DNA from: an uncultured Atopobium sp.
GTDB lineage: Bacteria > Actinomycetota > Coriobacteriia > Coriobacteriales > Atopobiaceae
Direction: 5' to 3'
NCBI GenBank assembly: GCA_916720465.1
Contig: CAKARF010000053.1
Span: 1 to 6,381, forward strand
DNA: 6,381 nucleotides
Below the pieces are notes generated by a model that had not been told where the DNA came from, searched no databases, and saw only the letters and a list, made by a program, of their open reading frames with translations. A program made the translations under genes and the position numbers. Position 1 is the first letter of the stretch. Each line of letters begins with the position of its first letter. This document shows, in pieces, positions 1 to 5,111 of this stretch.

Positions 1-362
1 GCGGGTTCTAGCGCGGAACCGCCGTAGAAATCAAGCGAGATATTGTAGGCGTTAAGAGCGCTTTTCTGCAGGTTGTGATTATGATTAACGTAGTCAAGGA
101 TGGTGCCCTCGTAACCCTCTTCTTCAACCTTTTTGCGATAGCCCTCTGCAATAGGAGAGCCATAGCAGTCAGTTCCCGAGATAAACAGAACGTTTTTCTG
201 GCCAATGCGATCTCTTAAGAAACGAGCAAAGAAATCTGCTGGGACAAAGACGCCCGCGATATGTCCAAAGTGGAGATTCTTATTACCGTAGGGCATACCA
301 CCGGTAATGACAGCACGCTTAGGAAAATGAGGGCGGTTGTTCATGTCGTAGCTTTCGGCCAT
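1..362 (-). CDS. metG: Methionyl-tRNA synthetase (or MetRS-like class I tRNA ligase), 5' part
   Basis: Cytoplasmic class I aminoacyl-tRNA synthetase that would charge tRNA-Met with methionine. Only the first 120 codons lie in the window; the gene runs off its left edge. Seen in the Rossmann catalytic core: an N-terminal strand followed by GGMPYGNKNL (residues 21-30), the HIGH-type signature HFGH (31-34), and the methionine-pocket strand ending GTDCYGSP (63-70). By alignment with E. coli MetRS from memory, the Tyr of MPY (25) and the Asp at 65 match the residues that contact methionine. The usual His in DxHGTP is replaced by Tyr (DCYGSP). The KMSKS loop and anticodon domain are outside the window. 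The ATG is supported by GAGG (plus-strand 368-371) five bases upstream. It is divergent from the CPBP-queH-queA operon. Family assignment is good; a MetRS-like paralogue rather than the sole housekeeping enzyme cannot be excluded. Confidence 0.85.
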   Translation of the reverse strand, partial: MAESYDMNNRPHFPKRAVITGGMPYGNKNLHFGHIAGVFVPADFFARFLRDRIGQKNVLFISGTDCYGSPIAEGYRKKVEEEGYEGTILDYVNHNHNLQKSALNAYNISLDFYGGSALEP

Positions 363-489
363 GGATACCTCGCAGTTGGAATTAGTAGATTACGCAAATT
401 ATCTTCTTATTCTAATCTTTTTTGATTCACTACACGAATAGATTCAGAAGTCGATACTATAGTGAGTAGAAATTATGTAAGGAGAGTTT
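363..489. promoter_or_regulatory. Divergent intergenic region (metG / CPBP-queH-queA)
   Basis: This 127-bp AT-rich region should hold promoters for both flanking transcription units. On the plus strand, TATAGT at 458-463 is a 5/6 match to the -10 consensus and would give a leader of about 20 nt before the ribosome binding site, but no convincing -35 box sits 16-18 bp upstream. It lies in the perfect 8-bp palindrome ACTATAGT (456-463), so the same -10 can be read on the minus strand. Another minus-strand candidate is GATAAT (plus 398-403), also with a poor -35. GATTCA occurs twice, at 424-429 and 441-446. I found no preQ1-type riboswitch or T-box. The promoter positions are weakly supported guesses. 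Confidence 0.35.
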
Positions 490-1356
490 GTGGGAAGAAA
501 AAAGCCAAAGACAAGCCTTGAGTTTGTTCTAAAGGATCCACCAAAGTCTGTGGTGACGCCCTTCCTTGTGGCTGACCTTGCACTTTTACTTATGTTTGTG
601 TGTCATATTCCGTTGATGGTTATGGGAGAGCTTCCACCCAATGACATCCTTCCAGCTGTGTTGGGTCTTCTAGGAAGCATGTTGGCAGGTGGCTTGATTC
701 TTGTGTGGATTACCCGCGTCAATAAGCGAGATTTTAGGTCTTTGGGTCTTCGAGTAAGCTCCTGGCCAGGATTTATGCGCGGAGTTACCTTTGGCTTTTT
801 GATGGTGCTGTTTACCTTTGGCTCTATCATGCTCATTGAAGGCTTTGACTTTAACTTCAATGCTTCCTATAACATTTTTGCTGCTCTTTTCTTACTTGTG
901 GCAACCCTTATTGAGTCCGCAGCAGAAGAAATCTTGTTTAGAGGCTATCTACAAACTGGTGTTGCAGCTAAGAGTTCTTTCCCTGTAGCGCTTGTGCTTC
1001 AAGCAGTGCTCTTTACCGCAACGTATGGACTAACGCCTAACATCTCTATTGCCGCAGCAATCTCAGTCTTTTTGATGGGCATTCTTTATGGCTTGGTGTT
1101 TTGGCTTACCGATAATCTGCTCATGACCATTGCTATGCACTTTATCTGGAACTTTGTAACCGGCCCTATTCTGGGCATCTCGGTTACCACTACGCTTCTT
1201 CCTACCACGCTCTTAACAGCGTATCCTGCAGCATCTGAGTTTATCTCGGGTGGCGCCTACGGTATTGAAGCAAGCGTTGTTACCATTTTTGTATGCCTTG
1301 CTGCCTGCGCTATAGTAGGTTGGAAATGTTATAAGGCACAAGGCGAGAAGAACTAA
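490..1356 (+). CDS. CPBP-family (CAAX protease/bacteriocin-processing, Abi) intramembrane protein
   Basis: Polytopic membrane protein of 288 residues in the CPBP (Rce1-like, Abi) family, whose members are glutamate-dependent intramembrane proteases or maturation factors. About eight hydrophobic segments are visible (roughly 21-46, 54-75, 96-116, 126-143, 164-180, 187-206, 208-222, 262-280). Motif 1 is intact as EEILFR (146-151). Motif 3 is intact as HFIWN (217-221). Motif 2, normally FxxxH, reads FTATY (175-179), so one expected active-site His is Tyr. The GTG start is set by AAGGAG (479-484) five bases upstream. The stop codon shares one base with the queH start (TAATG), so it is translationally coupled to the queuosine genes and probably heads the operon. 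Family membership is clear; the substrate is unknown and proteolytic activity is uncertain given the missing His. Orthologues are often labelled only as CPBP or lysostaphin-resistance-like. Confidence 0.88.
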   Translation: MGRKKPKTSLEFVLKDPPKSVVTPFLVADLALLLMFVCHIPLMVMGELPPNDILPAVLGLLGSMLAGGLILVWITRVNKRDFRSLGLRVSSWPGFMRGVTFGFLMVLFTFGSIMLIEGFDFNFNASYNIFAALFLLVATLIESAAEEILFRGYLQTGVAAKSSFPVALVLQAVLFTATYGLTPNISIAAAISVFLMGILYGLVFWLTDNLLMTIAMHFIWNFVTGPILGISVTTTLLPTTLLTAYPAASEFISGGAYGIEASVVTIFVCLAACAIVGWKCYKAQGEKN

Positions 1357-1988
1357 TGGCTTCAAACATGCTTCAGTCAATTGAGACTCTTTCAGTAGAG
1401 CCGGGAACACCGCTGCTGCTCCATGCATGCTGTGGTCCGTGCTCACTTGAACCTTTAAAACATCTGAGGGAAGAAGGCTTTGAGCCAACTATTTGTTGGA
1501 CTAATCCTAATATTCAGCCAATTGAAGAGCACGATAGGCGTCTTCAAACCTTACTTACGTGGGCTCAAGAAGAGGCTCATGTTGAGGTGATTGTGGCAGG
1601 AGATCCGCGAGAGCAGTGGGAGCGAGCCGTGGCCCCTCAGGGATTTGAGCGAGATCGTCGCTGTCGTGCTTGTTACGCAATCCGCTTGGCAGAGAGTTGT
1701 CGTGTGGCGGCTGAGCGCGGGTTTGAATACGTTTCTACAACACTGGCTGTCTCGCCCTATCAGCTCTTTGATGCCTGCGAGGATGAGCTGGTGTCAATCG
1801 CACATGCTCATGGGCTGACGCCTGTGTGGAGAGATTTCCGTCCGTTTTACCCAGAGGCTACAAAAGAGTCTCGTGAGCTTGGTATGTATCGACAAAATTA
1901 TTGCGGTTGCAGATATTCTGCGGCCGAGGCTCAGATAGAGCGTCATGAAGCTCGTGACGCAAGAAAGGCAGCACGTCATGCGAACTGA
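1356..1988 (+). CDS. queH: Epoxyqueuosine reductase QueH
   Basis: Cytoplasmic iron-sulfur enzyme of 210 residues (old name DUF208) that reduces epoxyqueuosine to queuosine at the wobble base of GUN-anticodon tRNAs, the final step of the pathway. It is the non-homologous alternative to cobalamin-dependent QueG. The family's cysteine motifs are all present: HACCGPCS (23-30; Cys25, Cys26, Cys29), RCRACYAIRL (102-111; Cys103, Cys106) and YCGC (182-185; Cys183, Cys185). The STTLAVSPY stretch (127-135) and FYPEATKESRELGMYRQ (164-180) are also typical. Family knowledge says cysteines bind a [4Fe-4S] cluster and an adjacent iron. Length is normal. The ATG overlaps the upstream stop by one base, with AGGCGAG (1341-1347) eight bases before it. 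The 3' end overlaps queA by 11 bases, so the two final queuosine enzymes are co-translated. Two internal Mets are possible later starts only in theory. Confidence 0.96.
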   Translation: MASNMLQSIETLSVEPGTPLLLHACCGPCSLEPLKHLREEGFEPTICWTNPNIQPIEEHDRRLQTLLTWAQEEAHVEVIVAGDPREQWERAVAPQGFERDRRCRACYAIRLAESCRVAAERGFEYVSTTLAVSPYQLFDACEDELVSIAHAHGLTPVWRDFRPFYPEATKESRELGMYRQNYCGCRYSAAEAQIERHEARDARKAARHAN

Positions 1989-3141
1989 CGATTTTGATTA
2001 CAACCTTCCAGAAGAACGTATTGCACAAGCTCCTGCTGAGCCAAGGGACTCTTGTAGGCTTTTGGTGCTGCATAGAGAAGATGGCCGCATAGAGCACAAG
2101 CACTTCACCGATATTGTGGAGTATCTTGAGCCGGGTGATTTGGTTGTAGTTAACCAGACGCGCGTTATGCCAGCTCGCCTTGTAGGTAAAAAGCAAAATA
2201 CGGGCGGCGTCTCAGAAACGTTGCTTTTAAAACGTCGAGAAGACATTGATGCTTTGGGTAGTGTATGGGAGTGTCTGGTAAATCCTGGTAAGCGTCTAAA
2301 GCCTGGCGCAGTAATTGAATACCGTGCAGGTGGCTTGCATGCTCCTGACTCAGCTCCTGTTGTGTTGACGGGTACCATTGTGGACTTTGTTGACGACAAC
2401 AGGGGAGGTCGCCTGGTGCGTTTTGAAGCACAGGGAGATCGCACTCTTGACGAGGCTATTCATGAGGCAGGACACGTTCCGCTGCCCCCGTATATTACGC
2501 AGTACGAGGGAGATCCAGAGAAATATCAGACGGTCTATGCTATGCAGGACGAGCATTCTGCTGCAGCTCCTACCGCGGGTCTTCACTTTACTCCTGAGCT
2601 CATTGAAACCATCAAAGCAAAGGGTGTTCAGTGGGCATCTGTTGAGCTAGAGGTGGGTATTGATACCTTCAGGTTGGTAACAGAGGATGACCCTACTAAA
2701 CACGTCATTCATACTGAGCGCTATCACGTAGCTCCAGAAGTTGTAGAAGCAGTAAAGGCTACCAAAGCCGCTGGTCATAAGGTTATTGCCATTGGTACTA
2801 CCAGTGTTCGCTCGCTTGAGAGTGCTTGGGATAATCAGATTCCTGCAGCTGAGCCTCCTGTTGTTGCCTGTCGCTTTGAGGAGGCAGAAGACTCTACTGC
2901 AGTGACTCATAAAGGCGATATGGTTGCCCGAGAAAACGCAACCACCAATCTCTATTTGATGCCAGGCTCTACGTTCCACGTGGTAGACACCATGGTGACC
3001 AACTTCCACGTTCCACGTTCAACTTTGATGATGCTGGTTTCTGCGTTTGCAACGCGCGAGCAGATTATGGACGCCTACCAAAGTGCCATTGACGAGAAGT
3101 ACCGCTTCTTGTCATTTGGTGATGCTATGATTATCATTTAG
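1978..3141 (+). CDS. queA: S-adenosylmethionine:tRNA ribosyltransferase-isomerase QueA
   Basis: Cytoplasmic enzyme that transfers and isomerises the ribosyl moiety of S-adenosylmethionine onto preQ1-modified tRNA to give epoxyqueuosine, the substrate of QueH encoded just upstream. The N-terminus MRTDDFDYNLPEERIAQ is the classic QueA start. An in-frame ATG at 1945 would add 11 residues unlike the family, so 1978 was chosen, with AAAGG (1964-1968) nine bases before it. Further signatures: VVNQTRVMPARL (57-68), APTAGLHF (197-204), GTTSVRSLES (273-282), PGSTFHVVD (329-337), TNFHVPRSTLMMLVSAF (341-357) and the terminal RFLSFGDAMI (376-385). At 387 residues it is a little longer than E. coli QueA (about 356), the extra length lying mainly around 283-320, before the FHVVD block. 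The gene starts inside queH (11-base overlap), and an intrinsic terminator follows about 70 bases downstream. Confidence 0.97.
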   Translation: MRTDDFDYNLPEERIAQAPAEPRDSCRLLVLHREDGRIEHKHFTDIVEYLEPGDLVVVNQTRVMPARLVGKKQNTGGVSETLLLKRREDIDALGSVWECLVNPGKRLKPGAVIEYRAGGLHAPDSAPVVLTGTIVDFVDDNRGGRLVRFEAQGDRTLDEAIHEAGHVPLPPYITQYEGDPEKYQTVYAMQDEHSAAAPTAGLHFTPELIETIKAKGVQWASVELEVGIDTFRLVTEDDPTKHVIHTERYHVAPEVVEAVKATKAAGHKVIAIGTTSVRSLESAWDNQIPAAEPPVVACRFEEAEDSTAVTHKGDMVARENATTNLYLMPGSTFHVVDTMVTNFHVPRSTLMMLVSAFATREQIMDAYQSAIDEKYRFLSFGDAMIII

Positions 3142-3178
3142 CGCGTTAGGTTACGTGAAGACGATTTAGTGAACATAG

Positions 3179-3199
3179 CCCTCACGTTCAGCTTGAGGG
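3179..3199 (+). other. Small hairpin after queA, function unclear
   Basis: CCCTCA (3179-3184) pairs with TGAGGG (3194-3199) around a 9-base loop, 37 bases after the queA stop. No T-tract follows, so it is not a complete intrinsic terminator. It could protect the 3' end of the mRNA or be chance. It lies upstream of the true terminator at 3213-3245. Confidence 0.35.
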
Positions 3200-3212
3200 T
3201 TTAGACCTAGAG

Positions 3213-3245
3213 AAAAAGTGCCCACAGTATTGTGAGCACTTTTTT
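3213..3245. terminator. Bidirectional intrinsic terminator between queA and the coiled-coil gene
   Basis: The left arm 3213-3226 pairs with the right arm 3231-3244, giving 13 base pairs with one internal C-A mismatch (3222/3235) and the loop GTAT (3227-3230). The GC-containing core AGTGC/GCACT is flanked by A5 on the left (3213-3217) and T6 on the right (3240-3245), so the RNA from either strand ends in a U-tract. It ends the queuosine operon on the plus strand and the convergent gene, whose stop is at 3277, on the minus strand. Confidence 0.85.
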
Positions 3246-3276
3246 CATACGATGATTTGTCTGGGCAAAGACTAAA

Positions 3277-4587
3277 TTACCAGTTAAAAATCAGCCATAC
3301 AAAAGACGCAAGAATCGCTATCATGCCAAGAACAACAATGATGAAGCCAATGCGCTGACCACGAGTTGTCTCTCGCAGGATTTTCTCGCCAGTAATAAGC
3401 TCTTTAAGGGTGAGCTGCTTGGTATTGATGTTAATTATCTGCTCCTCAACAGACTTTCTGAGCTGCTCAGTAATTTCTGGCGTTGCGTGAATCTCTTGAG
3501 CGTCATCAATGACGGACTGTGCTTCATCATGTTTATCTGCTGCTTCGTTAAAGAGTTCCTTGGCTGTCTTAATTTTCTCTTCAAGGCCCTCTATATCTTT
3601 GCTCAGAATCCTCTGACGAGCATTAGCCTCAGCTACTACGGCGTCATATTCTTGTTGTTTCTGCTCATAATCTTTGCGAGCTGCATCAATAGAAGACTCT
3701 GAAGACTCCAACGATTTGCCCTGGGTCCAGTAATGCGTTTGTGCCATCTCAAGTGAAGACTGGAAAGAGTTCTGTAGTTCCTCAACTTGCTTTTGGGCCT
3801 GCTCTGCACGAGCAAGCTCTGACTTAAGGTCTTCCTCAATGCGAACAATTGCATCGTGATTAGCGGCAGGGTCTGTCTTAAGACCAGCAAGCTCTTCTCT
3901 GAGAGAAAGCTGCCTTGCCTGGGAGTTTTCCAGTGCTTTATTTGCAGACGCTACAGCAGCATCGCGTTTCTCGGTAACTTCTTTAAGCTGAGCCTCAGCG
4001 TTTTTAACACCACGCTGTGCCTCAGAGATGGTCTTTGAGATATCATCCAGCCTGCCTTTTGCTGTGGCAGCAACTTCTTTGTAAGGCTTAATCTTTGCTT
4101 CGTCGTCAACTTTTTGTTGTTCAAGCTTCTGAATAAGCTGGTTTTTCTTAACCGTGAGAAGATCCACTTGCGTAGATTGATCGCTCATGACCTGAGCAGT
4201 CTCTGCAAGGATTTTCTCCTGCTCAGCAATAATCTGGTCAAATGAACCCTGTACGTAGTCTCTGTGCTCTAGATCATGCTGATCTTTAGCAAGATGTTCT
4301 TGCATTTGTTTAAGCTCATGCTTTGCAGAATTTGTCTCTTTAGCAGCGTTGTGGACTTCTTTGGTAGCCTGGAAACCTTCTGCAACAGCGGTTGTAGCGC
4401 TCTCAAACGCACTGCTAACGCCTTTTGCTACAACCTGAGTAGTGTCTTTGGCAATCTTTTGAATGTCCTGGGACTTGCTGACTTCAGGTGTGTTTTCAGA
4501 CTCATTCTGTTCATCAGAAGTTGTTGTTTGAGTATCTATTGTGTCCAAATCCTCGGTTTTAGAGTTTTGGATATCGTTTTCAGCCAT
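3277..4587 (-). CDS. Hypothetical tail-anchored coiled-coil protein
   Basis: I do not recognise this 436-residue protein. Residues 1-40 are acidic, rich in Ser/Thr/Asn/Gln and look disordered. Residues 41-90 are Ala/Thr/Val-rich and could form an amphipathic helix. About 90-410 is a long Glu/Gln/Lys/Ala heptad-like region broken near Pro168, Pro240 and Pro370, suggesting several coiled-coil segments. A single hydrophobic helix (414-434) ends the protein, preceded by Arg405, Arg409 and Arg412, so the bulk should face the cytoplasm with only two residues beyond the helix. There is no signal peptide, no enzymatic motif, and no cysteine at all. The start is well set by AGGAGG (plus 4594-4599) six bases upstream. 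It is monocistronic as far as visible, divergent from the HPr gene and convergent with queA. A structural, scaffold or envelope-associated role is only inference from architecture; coiled-coil composition makes distant homology claims unreliable. Confidence 0.85.
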   Translation of the reverse strand: MAENDIQNSKTEDLDTIDTQTTTSDEQNESENTPEVSKSQDIQKIAKDTTQVVAKGVSSAFESATTAVAEGFQATKEVHNAAKETNSAKHELKQMQEHLAKDQHDLEHRDYVQGSFDQIIAEQEKILAETAQVMSDQSTQVDLLTVKKNQLIQKLEQQKVDDEAKIKPYKEVAATAKGRLDDISKTISEAQRGVKNAEAQLKEVTEKRDAAVASANKALENSQARQLSLREELAGLKTDPAANHDAIVRIEEDLKSELARAEQAQKQVEELQNSFQSSLEMAQTHYWTQGKSLESSESSIDAARKDYEQKQQEYDAVVAEANARQRILSKDIEGLEEKIKTAKELFNEAADKHDEAQSVIDDAQEIHATPEITEQLRKSVEEQIININTKQLTLKELITGEKILRETTRGQRIGFIIVVLGMIAILASFVWLIFNW

Positions 4588-4681
4588 GGTGAACCTCCTA
4601 TAAGAGTTCTGTCTTATTATTTTTACCCTGTTTTTGGGGAATTCATAGTCTAATTTGGTTCTTTCTGGAAATAAGATTGGA

Positions 4682-4687
4682 TATAAT
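4682..4687 (+). promoter_or_regulatory. -10 box of the probable HPr promoter
   Basis: TATAAT is an exact -10 consensus 84 bases before the HPr start codon. The hexamer at 17-bp spacing (4659-4664, TTCTTT) is a poor -35, and TTGGTT (4655-4660) sits 21 bp away, which is too far for a standard promoter. Transcription would begin near 4694, giving a leader of about 77 nt. Confidence 0.55.
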
Positions 4688-4699
4688 ACGTTATGTTTT

Positions 4700-4713
4700 G
4701 TTACGATAGTAAC
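4700..4713. promoter_or_regulatory. Perfect inverted repeat GTTAC-GATA-GTAAC, operator-like
   Basis: Two perfect 5-bp arms flank a 4-bp spacer, starting about six bases after the predicted HPr transcription start, a typical repressor-site position. A second inverted repeat, ACGTTA (4688-4693) with TAACGT (4710-4715), shares the right arm, so two alternative pairings are possible. The regulator is unknown and chance is possible in AT-rich DNA. Confidence 0.35.
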
Positions 4714-4719
4714 GTTTAA

Positions 4720-4736
4720 TCGAGAATAACTCTCGA
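4720..4736 (+). other. Small leader hairpin upstream of HPr
   Basis: TCGAGA (4720-4725) pairs with TCTCGA (4731-4736) around the loop ATAAC, within the predicted HPr leader and about 20 bases before its Shine-Dalgarno sequence. It has no poly-T tail (ATTTTT at 4741-4746 starts four bases later and is short), so it is a weak terminator at best. It may stabilise or position the leader mRNA. Confidence 0.3.
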
Positions 4737-4770
4737 GTAGATTTTTGGTTTCCGGAAGGGGAGTCCACTT

Positions 4771-5043
4771 ATGGTTTCAAAGCAGACTACTATCATTAAT
4801 GCAACTGGTCTTCACGCTCGTCCAGCATCCGTCTTTGTTTCTGAGGCAAAGAAGTTTGAGAGCAACGTCACCATCAAGAATGTTGACAAGGACTCCGCAC
4901 CAGTTAACGCTAAGTCCATCATGATGATTCTTGCTGCTGGCCTTGGAACTGGCACCAAGATTGAGATTGCATGTGACGGCGCTGACGAGCAGGCAGCTCT
5001 TGACGCTCTTATCGCTCTCGTTGACAACGGCTTCGGCGAGTAA
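4771..5043 (+). CDS. ptsH: Phosphocarrier protein HPr of the sugar phosphotransferase system
   Basis: Small cytoplasmic protein (90 residues) that takes phosphate from enzyme I (PEP as donor) at a histidine and passes it to sugar-specific EIIA domains. The active-site motif TGLHARPAS (12-20) places the phosphorylated His at 15. The second regulatory region NAKSIMMILAAG (46-57) keeps the serine (Ser49) that corresponds to Ser46 of Bacillus HPr, the target of HPr kinase in Firmicutes. The His-to-Ser distance is three residues longer than in B. subtilis HPr, from an insert near 37-43 (NVDKDSA). AAGGGGAG (4756-4763) lies seven bases before the ATG. The gene is not accompanied by ptsI, the usual partner, and ends at a strong terminator, so it is mainly monocistronic. 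The paralogue FPr/NPr is less likely because both signature motifs are HPr-like. Ser49 phosphorylation needs an HprK elsewhere in the genome. Confidence 0.96.
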   Translation: MVSKQTTIINATGLHARPASVFVSEAKKFESNVTIKNVDKDSAPVNAKSIMMILAAGLGTGTKIEIACDGADEQAALDALIALVDNGFGE

Positions 5044-5071
5044 GTTTCTAACTTACATAAAAGTGCACGTT

Positions 5072-5096
5072 AAGCCCGGCTTTGCCGGGCTTTTTT
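5072..5096 (+). terminator. Intrinsic terminator after ptsH
   Basis: AAGCCCGGC (5072-5080) pairs perfectly with GCCGGGCTT (5084-5092) around a TTT loop, and T6 runs 5091-5096. This is a strong GC-rich rho-independent terminator 28 bases after the ptsH stop. It ends only four bases before the ribosome binding site of the next plus-strand gene. Confidence 0.95.
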
Positions 5097-5111
5097 CAAA
5101 GAGAGGTTAGT

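Larger units (their letters stand above)
4588..4770. promoter_or_regulatory. Divergent intergenic region (coiled-coil gene / HPr gene)
   Basis: This 183-bp region separates two divergent genes. On the plus side it holds a perfect -10 box, an inverted repeat just downstream and a small hairpin, each listed separately. On the minus side the only clear signal is the strong AGGAGG before the coiled-coil gene; no convincing minus-strand -10/-35 pair was found. The AT-rich tract 4615-4640 contains a TTTTTGGGG run but no stable hairpin. Confidence 0.5.

Noticed and set aside
363..460. T-box leader upstream of metG
   Set aside because: The space before metG is too short for a typical T-box, and neither the conserved T-box sequence nor a terminator/antiterminator pair is visible on the minus strand.
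363..489. preQ1 riboswitch ahead of the queuosine operon
   Set aside because: The region and the short leader after the -10 candidate were read for the compact preQ1-I pattern (stem, C-rich loop with ACCC, A-rich tail) and for longer preQ1-II/III-like structures; none is present.
1945..1977. Earlier ATG for queA at 1945
   Set aside because: It would add 11 residues (MKLVTQERQHV) foreign to the family; the canonical QueA N-terminus begins exactly at the ATG at 1978.
3487..4653. Plus-strand open frames opposite the coiled-coil gene (for example 4276-4653)
   Set aside because: They are antisense shadows of a well-supported minus-strand gene, lack ribosome binding sites and give cysteine- and leucine-rich low-quality proteins.
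5021..5026. Exact TTGACA as a -35 box for the holin-like gene
   Set aside because: It encodes Val-Asp-Asn within the ptsH reading frame, and no -10-like hexamer lies 16-18 bp downstream.
5082..5111. Longer holin-like protein starting at TTG 5082
   Set aside because: This start lies in the loop of the ptsH terminator, lacks a ribosome binding site and adds residues translated from the stem. ATG 5112 has a well-placed GAGAGG.
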